The notes: generated by a model from the letters alone, not told the origin. Shown: positions 19,823 to 30,840, counted from the stretch's first letter. The stretch is DNA of 64,000 nt from Armatimonadota bacterium (GCA_025062195.1 JANXAS010000004.1:32525-96524); one strand, 5' to 3'. Numbers and translations: made by a program.

Positions 19823-21475
19823 TTACCTTGTCAGCGGAGCATTGCTTGCAAGTTCAGTAGCGGACGATTTTATGTAGCGCATCTCATCAAGCCAGAGTGT
19901 GAGCTTATCTCCGGCTTGTGCATTGCCAAATACAAACTGCACTTCAACAGTTGCAACCTGTGCGAGTTCAAGCACACGATTGACAACATGATTCTCATCC
20001 AAATAGAGTCCCTCAAACGGCACATAGACCTTTACCCATTTGCCTGCTTCCCTTACTGCGCCGGCGTCACCTCTCCAAATCTCGCCGTTGCGCTCCCTTA
20101 TGGTGAGCGTCATCGTTGCTGGCTTGTTTGTCTTGACCCAAAAGATGATGCCATCAAACCTTGTCGCATCAACGAACTCAACCCACTGAGTGACTGTGTG
20201 TATCCTTCCGTGAGCTACATCCTCCTCTGGCACAGCCCAATCAACGCGAAGCGACTTTGATGTATTACAAGCTCCGTCGGTATCATCAATACTGGTCTTG
20301 AAACTCTTTGCGCCGGCTTTAAACTCACCCACAATAGGCGGATAGAAAATCTCGGTGAGGCGCCTATCCTCGTAATCGGCGATGAGTTCAGATGGGGCAT
20401 TTTCAAGTGCATGCTTGTCAAGCCGCCAAAGACCATCATTCGTTGCCACCCAAAGATATCTCCCATGTGGGAGCATGTCCAAGACCATCTTCTCACCGAG
20501 CTGCGTTGATGCCTCACGGCATTCAAGCCAGCGCAGTCTCTTTGTATCAAACCTTGTTAGGTCTCGCTTCGTCGCCACCCAAAGGATATTGCCGTCGGCA
20601 GCTATTCTCATAGGTGGGTTTGGAACAGTGTGATGAAAGTCGCTACCAAAGCGCAAGTCAAACGGATGTTTTAATTCCCCTCGCTTTGCCACATTGAACC
20701 TTTGAATTCCGCCTATGCTTGCCACCCAAAGGTCGTTCCCAACCCAAGCCATTGAAAGGATGCGTGAATGTATCAAACCATGCCCGCAGTGATATGTGTC
20801 AATCACCTTTCCATCTTCCGATGTATGTGTCAGGTTAAATGCAGCATGCCATACAGTTCCATCCGGGGCGATTAGCAGCGAATCGCAGTATATGGCTTTC
20901 CCAGAACCAGCTGCAGGGTTAACCGCACCACTCCCGGCTTCAGGTGTCCAGCCGCCATACCTGCGGAAGTTAGCGATTCGCCTTGTCGCCTTATCTATGC
21001 GCGCAAGCCCCGTATCCATGCCGAGCCAAACATATCTCTCGTTTGCGCCAATCGCAAGCACTGCACCATCCATCAATCCATTTGCCGCTGTGTAGTTTGT
21101 GAATGCGCGTCCATCAAAACAACTGACACCATTGTTCAATCCGATCCAGAGCAAGTTGCCATCGGCACAAAGTGACTGAATGTCATCATCAAGTAAGCCA
21201 TCACTTTTTGTGAACTTGAGCGGAGCGCTTGACGGGTTATCAAGCGAGAGCCTGAACAAACCCTCGCTTGTGCCCAGCCAGATAAAGTTCCCCTGTATGG
21301 CAAGCTTGTTGATAACTGTGCCGCGCAAATAACTATCCCACAACTTCGGCTTGATGTTTGATTCAGCAGGGTATGCAATCCTTGTAACGCCCGAGACGAG
21401 CACAATTGTGGTGAAGGCGGTGAGATACGACCTCAACAAGCGCCGTGATAAACATTGTTGCGCCTTGAACATCAC
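19823..21475 (-). CDS. Secreted two-component-regulator-type beta-propeller protein
   Basis: Repeated GNFIWLGTSEGLFRL / GNLLWIGLNNGVSCFDG / ERYVWLGMDTGLARID / GRYLWVATNDGLWRLD. Confidence 0.8.
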   Translation of the reverse strand: MMFKAQQCLSRRLLRSYLTAFTTIVLVSGVTRIAYPAESNIKPKLWDSYLRGTVINKLAIQGNFIWLGTSEGLFRLSLDNPSSAPLKFTKSDGLLDDDIQSLCADGNLLWIGLNNGVSCFDGRAFTNYTAANGLMDGAVLAIGANERYVWLGMDTGLARIDKATRRIANFRRYGGWTPEAGSGAVNPAAGSGKAIYCDSLLIAPDGTVWHAAFNLTHTSEDGKVIDTYHCGHGLIHSRILSMAWVGNDLWVASIGGIQRFNVAKRGELKHPFDLRFGSDFHHTVPNPPMRIAADGNILWVATKRDLTRFDTKRLRWLECREASTQLGEKMVLDMLPHGRYLWVATNDGLWRLDKHALENAPSELIADYEDRRLTEIFYPPIVGEFKAGAKSFKTSIDDTDGACNTSKSLRVDWAVPEEDVAHGRIHTVTQWVEFVDATRFDGIIFWVKTNKPATMTLTIRERNGEIWRGDAGAVREAGKWVKVYVPFEGLYLDENHVVNRVLELAQVATVEVQFVFGNAQAGDKLTLWLDEMRYIKSSATELASNAPLTR

Positions 21476-21564
21476 TAATTCACCCCCAGAATTAATGCAT
21501 GTCCTACATTCACATCTTTTTGATGCCAGTCATTCGTCGCGAGTTGCAAAGCGCTTTACTCTCG

Positions 21565-21620
21565 GCGACTTTTGGAAGAGTCACCACTCTGCTTTCGTTT
21601 TGTGACTCGCTAAAAGTCGC
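21565..21620. promoter_or_regulatory. Two-tier inverted repeat in divergent intergenic region
   Basis: GCGACTTTT...AAAAGTCGC (9 bp) enclosing AGTCAC...GTGACT (6 bp). Confidence 0.5.
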
Positions 21621-21895
21621 TTGCTCGCTATGCAATAGGGGCTCTACAGCCAACTCACTTTGTGATACACTAAACAATGACGATTCAACGATTCATGTGG
21701 GAGAAGCTTTAGCGCCGAACAAGAATCTGAAAACAAGCCCGAACAAAATTCGCATTTTGCTATAGAGGCGCTCACCAAGGATAAGGAGGTGATGGAAAGC
21801 ATAAACCAATCATGAGCATCTGAAGTGTCTTTTATGTGCGAGGAAATAAGATTGGGTGTTAGCGTTCAATCAAGGGACAAGGAGGCTGATGAACG

Positions 21896-22549
21896 ATGCG
21901 CAGCAATTGTGGATCGCTTGGAAGGAGGCGTAGTTTGATTAGTTTCACACTGATAGAGCTGCTGGTGGTGATTGCTATAATCGCCATCTTGGCAGCGATA
22001 TTGTTCCCAGTGTTTGCGAAGGCGAGGGAGAAGGCAAAAGCTTCTACATGCCTGTCAAACTTGAAACAGCTTGGGCAAGCTTGGTTGATGTATACGCAGG
22101 ACTATGACGGCTACTATCCCCGTGCATGGAATGGTGGCGGCGGTTATGGCTTTGACTTCCAGCTTTACCCATACATCAAGAGTATGGGTGTCTATGATTG
22201 CCCGAGTGCCGATAACCCACCACGCACATGGCCTTCAGGTTGGTCATTTCCGGGTGACTACACAGTTAATGCAGCAGTTGGATATGGAAGCGGGACATTC
22301 TCAGTTAATGAGAGCGTAGTTCGTCATCCAGCCACTACGATCATGCTCTGCGAAATTAGAAACACGCGCCCACCCAGCGGTCCCGAACACGAGGTATGGG
22401 TCAGCAGCAAAAGGGATGTTCTTGCACGCGTCGCTTATGATCGCCACTTAGATGGTTCAAATTACACCTTCTGCGATGGTCACGCAAAATGGTATCGTGT
22501 TGAGCAAACATGGACTATGTGGCGGTTGGATAATCAAGAGTTGCCGTAA
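21896..22549 (+). CDS. Prepilin-type N-terminal cleavage/methylation domain protein with H-X9-DG motif
   Basis: [32 protein letters not shown]-terminal [16 protein letters not shown]. Confidence 0.9.
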   Translation: MRSNCGSLGRRRSLISFTLIELLVVIAIIAILAAILFPVFAKAREKAKASTCLSNLKQLGQAWLMYTQDYDGYYPRAWNGGGGYGFDFQLYPYIKSMGVYDCPSADNPPRTWPSGWSFPGDYTVNAAVGYGSGTFSVNESVVRHPATTIMLCEIRNTRPPSGPEHEVWVSSKRDVLARVAYDRHLDGSNYTFCDGHAKWYRVEQTWTMWRLDNQELP

Positions 22550-23278
22550 TTAGGCATAGTGTGTGAGGCGTTATACTGTTTAAAATTCAAAAAACTGTGT
22601 AGGATGGGAATGGTGCTAAGGTGAGATTTTTAGGTTGCTACGAACCGATGGGATAGAGGTGTGTTTGACTGCACTTTACTTTGGTTAGTGCCCTACCACG
22701 AACTTTTGAGCATCGTTGGCGATTTACTACCCACTAATTGTTGAGGCTCTATGTAAATCCTGCGCGACAACTTCAATTGTCCCCGAATCCAATTGAGAGG
22801 CTGATTGGACTAAGCCTGTCAAAGAAAGTTTTTGAGATTAGCAGGTTTCAGCGCGCCATCCAGAAGCTGTCTAACTTGGGCAGATGTGAGTGGAAAGCGT
22901 TTGGCATAGGCTTTCTGCAAAGCCATTTTGAAAGCCACTGCGCTAAAGGAGACATCGCGATTGAACAATGGGCAGCACTGCAAAATAATAAACGCTGTGA
23001 GTGAGGTGGCTTCAGGCACGGAAGCTCTATTCACGGCTTTGTTGGCTAACCACTTCCTATAGATGGTTCTCTTTTGCAGTTGTAAGGTGTGGTTGATATG
23101 CTACCTTACCAATTGCTTTTGTCGGTGAGTTTAATGGCTGAGTCTACCCCGCAAAAACAGCATGGTTGCGAGAATTGCGTCATGATTATCACGAAAGGCT
23201 AAAGCAAGGTATAAAGCAATCGGAACGACATCGGTATGTGAGCTTGCGTTGGTGAATGCAAATTTAAAGAGCGAATGA

Positions 23279-23310
23279 ATGACATACATTAGACCAAGTG
23301 GTGATGTCAT
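23279..23310. promoter_or_regulatory. Inverted repeat ATGACAT-N18-ATGTCAT directly before the MarR start codon
   Basis: Perfect 7-bp arms at 23279-23285 and 23304-23310; ATG at 23311. Confidence 0.4.
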
Positions 23311-23772
23311 ATGCGTATGGTAGCCGATTCAGCAATGCATTTGCTCAACTACCTGTGGCGCATTTACAATAAGATACTTAAAGAGGGACAGCGTTTCCTG
23401 AGACGCTATGGCTTGACGCCAACGCGACTTGATGTCATAGCTCTCTTAAGCACTGGTGAGGGCATTACACAGCAAGAGCTGAGCGAGAAACTGTTGACCA
23501 CGAAGGGAAACATAACGAGCCTAATAGACAGAATGGAAAGAGACGGCTTGGTTGAACGACGCGTGGATGTTTCCGATAGGCGCCGTTATCGTCTCTTTTT
23601 GACGCCGAAGAGCAAGCGCTTGCTGGAGCAAGTCATTCCAGAATACAAAAAACGATTGATAGAACTGATAGACAGTTTATCCGCTGAGGAGAGGGCGCTA
23701 TTGCAATCTCTTTTGAAGCGGCTTGAACAAAGCCTGCCTCAAAGCAGCGCCGGCGAGACAATAGCCAGCTGA
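23311..23772 (+). CDS. MarR family transcriptional regulator
   Basis: wHTH: TPTRLDVIALLSTGEGITQQELSEKLLTTKGNITSLIDRMERDGLVERRVDVSDRRRYRLFLTPKSK. Confidence 0.93.
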   Translation: MRMVADSAMHLLNYLWRIYNKILKEGQRFLRRYGLTPTRLDVIALLSTGEGITQQELSEKLLTTKGNITSLIDRMERDGLVERRVDVSDRRRYRLFLTPKSKRLLEQVIPEYKKRLIELIDSLSAEERALLQSLLKRLEQSLPQSSAGETIAS

Positions 23773-24228
23773 ATGAACGGCTGCTACTAAGCTACTCGCA
23801 TAGCTGGTTTTCGCGATGGTTTTAGAGGGCTATCACCACCACACAAAATGACACGAATTTGTAACCCTTAAAGCTCGTTCCCATTGCGATACAAATGGTG
23901 GTCATCTTTTGAGCGCATCCTACTTTAACATCGCCACTTGTTGGCAGAGGAAGTTGAAAGACCGCCTCGTATAAGCTGAGGCATTGCATAGGTTGGACGA
24001 TGCCCTTAGTTTTTGAAAACGGCATAAGCCCTTAAAGTTTTTCTCAGAATGAATTTGAGGTTTGCTTTGTTACCATCAATCGGTGGCTAAAGCCAACGGC
24101 ATAGATGGTTATACGCCGACAACTTTTGGGCAAAGAGAGATGTTAACGCTCTCACAATTCAAAGGGCAGTGGTGAAGACGCCTTCCCAAAAGGCTCTCAC
24201 GGGCAAGATGACCGCGCTGTATCCAAAC

Positions 24229-25734
24229 TCAATCCAGCTTGGTCGCCTCGGAGGCTTCCAATATTGTCTTGAATCTTTCGTATGCAGTTTCCCATTCATC
24301 GTGTTCCATAGGTTCATAATGCCCCATCTCAAACGAGCGCTTAATTACTCGCCTCGCTTCATCGTGCGAGGAAACATAGCCAAGTGTGAGCGCCTGAATC
24401 ATCACACTACCTGCTGCTGTTGCTTCTGCTGGTCCAGCGATGACAAGCCTGTGCGTTGCGTTGGCTACAAATTGGCATAGCAACGAATTGCGTGAGCCAC
24501 CGCCCACAACATGCACCACTTCAATTTTCTCCCCGAGCAACTCCTCAAGCCTGTCAAGCACCCAACGGCATTTCAAGGCGAGGCTCTCAAGTGCACACCT
24601 TACAAACTCGCCCTTTGTTTGGGGTGGTTGCTGAGATGTGAGCAGACAAAACTTACTCATCCTATATGGCATATCACCGGGGTGCAAGAAGGCGCTATGG
24701 TCTGGGTCAACGAATGCCTTGAATGGCTGCGCTTCAGACGCCATCTCGGTCAATTCCGAGTATGAATATTCCTCGCCCAGCCTTGCCCAAGTGCGCCTGC
24801 ACTCCTGAACAAGCCATAGCCCCATTATGTTTTTCAGGAATCTGATCTTATCGCCGTAGCCGCCCTCATTCGTGAAGTTTAACCGAAGGCTGTGCTCGTT
24901 TATGATTGGTTCGTCAACTTCAACGCCCATTAGCGCCCATGTGCCACAGCTTATATAGCACCAGTTGTCTCCTTCCGCCGGGACCGCTGCCACGGCAGAG
25001 CCAGTATCATGGCACGCAGGAGCGATCACCTTTACTTGCGGCATACCAACATCTTCGGCGACTGACAAAAGCATGTTACCGAGTATTGTGCCTGAAGGAA
25101 CTATTGGGGGGAGGAAATGCGTTGGTATGCCCATTCTCTCAAGGAGGGACTTAGCCCACCCTTTCTCTCTCGGGTTGTAAAACTGAGTTGTAGTGGCAAT
25201 GCTAAACTCGGAGACTTTAACCCCAGTAAGCCAAAAGTTGAACAGGTCAGGCATCATGAGAAGTGTCTCAGAAACATCAAGCAACGGTGAGTTGCTAACG
25301 ACCATTGATAGCAATTGGAAAAGTGTGTTGATTTGCATGAACTGAATTCCGGTTTGCTCAAATATCTCCTCCTTCGGGACTCGTCTGAAAGCTTCTTCAA
25401 GCATTCCATCGGTGCGCACATCCCTGTAGTGATACGGATTGCAAAGCAACACATCGCCGCGCCCGAGTAGGGCAAAGTCAACTCCCCAAGTGTCAACTCC
25501 AATCCCCTGAATTTCGCTGCCATACTTTGAGGCGCATATCCTCATCGCGTCTTTCATCTCTTGCCATATTCGCAGAACATCCCAATGCAGGCTATCAATT
25601 ATCCGCACAGGTCCGTTTGGGAAACGGTGGACTTCCTCAAGTTCCAAAGCGCCATCCTTTAACATCCCGACAACACACCTGCCACTCTCAGCGCCCAAAT
25701 CAAAGGCGATGAATGAAACTGGCTTACTCATCAC
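24229..25734 (-). CDS. rhaB: Rhamnulokinase (FGGY family)
   Basis: FIAFDLGAESGRCVVG, GIGVDTWGVDFALL, YHYRDVRTDGM, CISCGTWALMGVE, HVVGGGSRN. Confidence 0.85.
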   Translation of the reverse strand: MMSKPVSFIAFDLGAESGRCVVGMLKDGALELEEVHRFPNGPVRIIDSLHWDVLRIWQEMKDAMRICASKYGSEIQGIGVDTWGVDFALLGRGDVLLCNPYHYRDVRTDGMLEEAFRRVPKEEIFEQTGIQFMQINTLFQLLSMVVSNSPLLDVSETLLMMPDLFNFWLTGVKVSEFSIATTTQFYNPREKGWAKSLLERMGIPTHFLPPIVPSGTILGNMLLSVAEDVGMPQVKVIAPACHDTGSAVAAVPAEGDNWCYISCGTWALMGVEVDEPIINEHSLRLNFTNEGGYGDKIRFLKNIMGLWLVQECRRTWARLGEEYSYSELTEMASEAQPFKAFVDPDHSAFLHPGDMPYRMSKFCLLTSQQPPQTKGEFVRCALESLALKCRWVLDRLEELLGEKIEVVHVVGGGSRNSLLCQFVANATHRLVIAGPAEATAAGSVMIQALTLGYVSSHDEARRVIKRSFEMGHYEPMEHDEWETAYERFKTILEASEATKLD

Positions 25735-26117
25735 CGTTCACCTCCAACGAAAATTAAGTGTCGCTCCTCAGGCATAACTCAATCAACAATTTCATAGCCC
25801 TTTGCAAATTCTTTAACGAGCGCTTTTTGGCTTGCTACAAGCGCCGGGCAGCGCCACAACTAAAGTTTGTCGCTTGAGCGCAACCGAATACCGTTAGTGG
25901 AAAAGGTGGTTGATTCAAAAGGCAGCAAGCAAGTTTGCAGGCGATGATAAAGCATGACAGCAAGCGCACTAATCAAACCAAATTGGCTTTTGGCTCATCA
26001 AAAGAATCTGACCTTGAACTGAATCGGTTGCAGCAGCCGCTCCGCCTTAGGAGTTTGAAAGGAATAGTGGACATAATTTAGATGGCTACACTCAGTGGGG
26101 CATTGGAGGACGAAAGA

Positions 26118-27020
26118 ATGCTTCAAGGCAAACTGCGAATAAAGGAGTTGGCTAACCTTAGCTACCCCGTGCGATGGACGAAAAACTATAGTTACAAAGC
26201 TACAGCGTGTGTCTCTATCAAATTGAGAGGTATCGCTGCATTCACACTTATTGAGTTACTTATCGTCATCGCTATAATTTCGGTGCTTGCCGCCATTCTC
26301 TTCCCAGCAATGATGCGCGCAAGGGAAAAGGCTCGTGCTGCCTCTTGCGCATCTAACTTCAAGCAGATGGCATCAGCAATAATGCTTTATGCATCCGACT
26401 ATGACGAACGCTTCCCAATAAGCTACGACCCATATGGCATCTACTACCCACTCCAAAATTATCCGGGACGCTATCACCAAGGTCCCGTATTTTGGACTTA
26501 CCCAATCCAATCGTATGTGCGCAGTTGGGAGATGCAGCGCTGTCCGACAGCCGGCGGTGACAAGTATGGCGTTTGGAAGAAGGGTTCGGGATATGACCAT
26601 GAGCGCAATTGGGCTCTTTGCGCACACACCGGTCTAAACTGGGTTTACTTGGCACCGCTTTGGGGTGGTCATCCTGACGGCGCTTTGCATTCAATAGGAG
26701 TGCAACTATCCATGGTGGATAGCCCGACACAAACCGTTATGCTCGCCGATTCATATTACGATCCCGAGGACATCTATGACATCGGTTATTTCGTCGTTGA
26801 CCCACCAGCAATACCCCATATGCCTGAGTGTAAGCCACAGTGGGCAACAGCTCTCTATGTTCGCTCACTGCCGCTATGGGGAGGGCAATATCCAAATGGC
26901 TCAATTGCATTCAGGCACTTCTTAAGGACGACGGTGGCATTTTGTGACGGGCATGTCAAGCCACTCACGATTGACCAATTGAGAGACCCGGAGATATGGG
27001 ACACTGAAGACTATGAGTGA
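26118..27020 (+). CDS. Prepilin-type protein with H-X9-DG motif
   Basis: [59 protein letters not shown]; start codon uncertain (ORF opens at 26082). Confidence 0.88.
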   Translation: MLQGKLRIKELANLSYPVRWTKNYSYKATACVSIKLRGIAAFTLIELLIVIAIISVLAAILFPAMMRAREKARAASCASNFKQMASAIMLYASDYDERFPISYDPYGIYYPLQNYPGRYHQGPVFWTYPIQSYVRSWEMQRCPTAGGDKYGVWKKGSGYDHERNWALCAHTGLNWVYLAPLWGGHPDGALHSIGVQLSMVDSPTQTVMLADSYYDPEDIYDIGYFVVDPPAIPHMPECKPQWATALYVRSLPLWGGQYPNGSIAFRHFLRTTVAFCDGHVKPLTIDQLRDPEIWDTEDYE

Positions 27021-27081
27021 CAGTTAAGGGGATTTATTTTATCACTTCCCCTTGACCACATGCCCGATGAGGTGAGGCAGC

Positions 27082-27303
27082 ATGAGGGGCAAAGAGACGA
27101 TAATAATCATCGTCGCCGCAGCATGCATTTTTGCTGCAGCGTGCATTATAGCAACGAGCATACGCAAGCCTCGTGGCTTTCACCCGACTGTGACATCGCC
27201 GGCTTTGACGGCGCCATCAACGCCGATGAGCATCCTTGCCCCAATGGAAGTTGGGAAACTTAAGCCTATAAATCAGCCGGGAGACGCAAAGCCGGTTAAG
27301 TGA
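27082..27303 (+). CDS. Small single-TM protein
   Basis: 73 aa ORF with hydrophobic segment TIIIIVAAACIFAAACIIATS followed by a Pro-rich tail, placed between prepilin and ROK genes. Confidence 0.5.
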   Translation: MRGKETIIIIVAAACIFAAACIIATSIRKPRGFHPTVTSPALTAPSTPMSILAPMEVGKLKPINQPGDAKPVK

Positions 27304-27322
27304 TGCTAATAACGGTGCACTC

Positions 27323-28234
27323 ATGCAGCAGCTCATAGCGGGGGTGAAAGAAAGCATGACCATGCCGTGTAAACTTCACCGCAGCGATTTAGTTGGGTGT
27401 GTCGGAGTGGATATAGGTGGGCAAAGCACACGCATTGGCACTGTGCTGCCAAATCGCACGCTCAAGCTTATTTCGTTTTGCACCCAACCCGACTTTGATG
27501 TTCAGATTGATATGCTCGTTGATAAGATAAAGCTATTGGGCGTGGACGAAATAAGGCGTGTCGGAATCGGCTCACCCGGCCCACTTGATTGGAAAAAAAC
27601 TTTTGTCTACGACACACCAAACTTGCCTTGGCGCAATGTCAGTTTTAAGAAGCTTGAACGAAAGCTCGGGGTAGAGGTGCTGCTTGATAACGATGCCAAT
27701 GTTGCCGGGCTCGGAGAAGCCACACTGGGTGCCGGAAGAGGGAAACGCATTGTAGCCGGCTTTACACTCGGAACTGGAATAGGTTACTTCCACATCATTG
27801 ATGGACACATCTACCACGGTTCATTGGATGTTGAAGCTGGACATCAAATACTTGACCCAAATGGTCCAGAGTGCAACTGCGGTCAAAGAGGATGCCTTGA
27901 GGCTTTCGTTTCAGCAACTGGGATACAGCGCCGCTATGGCGTTCCACCACACGAACTTGAGGACCAAGGTGCATGGGATGATATAGCCCTAAGGCTTGCG
28001 CAGGGCTTGGTCAATATAGCATTGCACACATCCGCAGAAGTGCTCGTCCTTTGTGGCGGAATGCTCGCTCGGGGCGAAATGCTGCTTAAGCCGACGCGCA
28101 TCTATTACGAACAGATGCTACAAGTTTACCCGAAGCGCTACCGCCCACCGGTTGTCACAGCTAAGCTGGGTGACAGAGCTGGAGTGTATGGTGCAATTGT
28201 GCTTGCGCATGTTGGGCACTCAGGAAGGGCTTAA
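27323..28234 (+). CDS. ROK family sugar kinase/regulator
   Basis: GVDIGGQSTRIGTV, LDNDANVAGLGEA, GFTLGTGIGYFHIIDG, CNCGQRGCLEAFVS. Confidence 0.9.
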   Translation: MQQLIAGVKESMTMPCKLHRSDLVGCVGVDIGGQSTRIGTVLPNRTLKLISFCTQPDFDVQIDMLVDKIKLLGVDEIRRVGIGSPGPLDWKKTFVYDTPNLPWRNVSFKKLERKLGVEVLLDNDANVAGLGEATLGAGRGKRIVAGFTLGTGIGYFHIIDGHIYHGSLDVEAGHQILDPNGPECNCGQRGCLEAFVSATGIQRRYGVPPHELEDQGAWDDIALRLAQGLVNIALHTSAEVLVLCGGMLARGEMLLKPTRIYYEQMLQVYPKRYRPPVVTAKLGDRAGVYGAIVLAHVGHSGRA

Positions 28235-28267
28235 GAGCCCATTTGCACCATCTACGACCACTTTGAT

Positions 28268-29383
28268 TCAAAATGATTGAAGCAGCTCAAGCATGGCTCT
28301 GTCCAACTTGTGACCGCGCCAATCCTCGTAGGTGACATCACCCCTACCGCTGTCCAATATGCCAAATGAACCCCTAAAGTTCCATAACGCCCATCCCCAA
28401 CCCATCTCCCTCCAAACCGTCAGACAGTCCCGCATCCAGTCCAAAACCACCCTATGGGGTGTCTTGTTGTAAGCGCCAAATTCACCGACCATAACGCCAA
28501 CACCTTGACCTTCCAATTCCTTCCATGGGCGATAGAATTGGCGCAGTTGATTAATGTCCCAAATTGTGTTGCCCTCCTTTAGCGGATAAGTTGGCTCAGC
28601 CCACTTATCTGAGCCGCCAACCCACTCAGCACGATAATGAGTCAATCTGAACGGTTGATAACCTCTTGTTGCCGTCGCAACATTCAATCCGATCAGCTCC
28701 GTTGGAGCGGTGTTGCCCCAATCGCGCCCATCGCATATTACGAGGCGTTTATCATCGTGTTTACGAATGGCTTCAAGCATGCGTTCCACAACTTTGCGGT
28801 GCACTTGAGGGTCAATGCGGGATGGCTCATTGAACAGATTGAAACTCAGCTGTGAGTTTGGAATACCGCTGTAGCGTTTGGCGAAGTGCGCCCAGTGCAT
28901 CGCGCAAACCCTTTGTGCCTCCTCATCAGTCCAAAGCGACTTTGGTTCCGGCGGGCGAGCAACGGTATAGCCAGGGGCACGGTGAAAGTTTATGCACACA
29001 TGAATGCCATATCTCTCACCAAACCGAACTGCCTCATCAATCTCCTTAAGCGTATCCTCTCGCAATCTTGTCCAATCACCGGACTCAATCCAACACCTGT
29101 AGTCCATCGGCAGACGAACAAAGTTGAAACCCAACTCGGCTATCCATTCAAAATCACTCTCAACGAATCGTTGATTGCGACCAACATTGAACTTCTCCAA
29201 CAAGTTGAAGCCGCGCCAACGGGGCAACCTCTTAGGGGTGGCTTCCGGCAATTGACGCCCTTGTGCAGCGACTGCAGCGGAAACAAACGCACCTAACACT
29301 GTGCTGCCAACCGCCTTTAGCATCTGCCGGCGTGTCATCACCACATCACCCCCAGCGATTATTTGAACGAGCGCAAAAGGCAC
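28268..29383 (-). CDS. Glycoside hydrolase family 5 (cellulase-like) with Tat leader
   Basis: MTRRQMLKAVGSTVLGAF; RWRGFNLLEKF, GFNFVRLPMDYRCWI, FNLFNEPSRI, GVMVGEFGAYN. Confidence 0.85.
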   Translation of the reverse strand: MPFALVQIIAGGDVVMTRRQMLKAVGSTVLGAFVSAAVAAQGRQLPEATPKRLPRWRGFNLLEKFNVGRNQRFVESDFEWIAELGFNFVRLPMDYRCWIESGDWTRLREDTLKEIDEAVRFGERYGIHVCINFHRAPGYTVARPPEPKSLWTDEEAQRVCAMHWAHFAKRYSGIPNSQLSFNLFNEPSRIDPQVHRKVVERMLEAIRKHDDKRLVICDGRDWGNTAPTELIGLNVATATRGYQPFRLTHYRAEWVGGSDKWAEPTYPLKEGNTIWDINQLRQFYRPWKELEGQGVGVMVGEFGAYNKTPHRVVLDWMRDCLTVWREMGWGWALWNFRGSFGILDSGRGDVTYEDWRGHKLDRAMLELLQSF

Positions 29384-29425
29384 ATTGCCCCTTTCGATGA
29401 GTGCCCATAGCTTGCGGAGGTTGAC

Positions 29426-30562
29426 TCACTCGCTCGCAATATATTTTGCTATGTAATTCTTCTTGCGATACTCAGCTATAAGTTTCTGGTCAATTGGGTA
29501 GCGCCCGTATTCCTTAGCAGCTTCAACCATCGCCTTGTAAAGCTCCGGCTTTACAGCCGGGTGAATTGAATTGCTTGAGGCGAGTATGTGACCACCACCG
29601 GGAGATGCCTTTGCTATCGTCTCCTTGACCGCTTCAACTACCTCCTCAACCGTCCCGTAGCAGAGCAGGTATGAGCAATCAACATTCCCAACCAACGCAA
29701 CCCTGTTACCATACTTCGCTTTAACCTCTCCTATATCCATGCCGGCTACCGGCTCAAGTGGGTCAATTGCATCTATGCCAGCCTCAATTAGGTCATCAAG
29801 TATTGCCCATATGTTTCCATCGGTGTGCTTTATGTAATAAGCGCCACGCTCGTGCGCCGCATCAACGCTGCGCTTCAAGTAGGGCAGGATGAACTCCCTA
29901 AAGTGCCTCGGCGACATTATCAAGCCCTTTCTTGTGGCGTAGTCGTCACCAGATACAGCTACATCAGCTCCCTCATCAATGGCGCGCTGCATCAATTTAA
30001 TCTTGTATTCAATCACGATCTCAGCAACGGAATGCGCCATGTATGGGTCTTCAATGTAGTCGGCAAGCAAATTCTCCATTCCACCACGAAGGTAGTGTGG
30101 GAACTCAAACCCATCGTGGGTGAGGAATACAATCGCTTTCCTGCCCTTGAAACGCTTCACCGCCTCACGCAGCGATTTCAAACGATGCTCATCGCATGGA
30201 TTTGGAGGCTCATAGCGTTTTAAGTCCTCACGGGACTTTATAGGTCCATCAACCGGATATGGTATGCCAAACTCAGACATGCCCCAAACTATGCCCCATT
30301 CATCAACGACAAGCTTCCCCTCACCACCGTGAATTGTCCTACCACGCCATACAAACTCCTCTTGCTCTTCAGCCTCAAGCGGTCTTAAGCGCATGTCCTC
30401 AAATATGCAGATGCCATCAAGGTCTTCCATCTCAACGAACTCCTCAAGCGAGGATGCACCGAATGCCGTCAGCGTCGGTTCGTTTATGACGAGTTCCCAA
30501 ATCGGAACCCTATCCGCTTCCTCTCGCCTCAGTGCAGCAATGAAACGCTCGTAGCCAGTCAT
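29426..30562 (-). CDS. Uroporphyrinogen decarboxylase (URO-D) family protein, paralog 1
   Basis: MTGYERFIAALRREEADRVPIWEL ... YYIKHTDGNIWAILDDLIEAGIDAIDPLEPVAGMDI. Confidence 0.85.
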   Translation of the reverse strand: MTGYERFIAALRREEADRVPIWELVINEPTLTAFGASSLEEFVEMEDLDGICIFEDMRLRPLEAEEQEEFVWRGRTIHGGEGKLVVDEWGIVWGMSEFGIPYPVDGPIKSREDLKRYEPPNPCDEHRLKSLREAVKRFKGRKAIVFLTHDGFEFPHYLRGGMENLLADYIEDPYMAHSVAEIVIEYKIKLMQRAIDEGADVAVSGDDYATRKGLIMSPRHFREFILPYLKRSVDAAHERGAYYIKHTDGNIWAILDDLIEAGIDAIDPLEPVAGMDIGEVKAKYGNRVALVGNVDCSYLLCYGTVEEVVEAVKETIAKASPGGGHILASSNSIHPAVKPELYKAMVEAAKEYGRYPIDQKLIAEYRKKNYIAKYIASE

Positions 30563-30840
30563 CGCAATCACCTCACAAAATATGTTGCACCAGCGGTGAC
30601 CTCTCCAACATTGTATCATTGAATGCCACAATGTAGCACCATAAAATTTGCTTGGCAGCCAAAATCAAGTTTGGCGGGCATTAACGAATGATAAGGCTTA
30701 AGGTGCGGCAAAGTGATGTAGCTAACAAATTGTCAATATGAACCATGCTCAGCCGCTGTTTGATGGCTTACCAAGATTTGGTCGGGTTGAACGGAATGTT
30801 GCCCAGCCGAAGATAAACTCATCAACGAGGTGCGGCGCAA

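Noticed and set aside
22636-22712. Possible fourth GTTCGTAGT-family palindromic repeat (gctacgaaccgatggg...ctaccacgaac)
   Set aside because: Only short pieces match and the orientation of the ends is inconsistent with the defined element
22738-23034. Short ORFs on both strands in the 22.6-23.3 kb intergenic region
   Set aside because: No recognisable domain, mutually overlapping, no convincing start; possible remnants but not supported
27270-27300. GACGCAAAGCC sequence resembling the core of a GEMM-I (cyclic di-GMP) riboswitch
   Set aside because: The upstream GGCAAACC-type segment and tetraloop stem are missing, and the sequence lies inside the 3' end of a small ORF; an 11-nt match is plausible by chance
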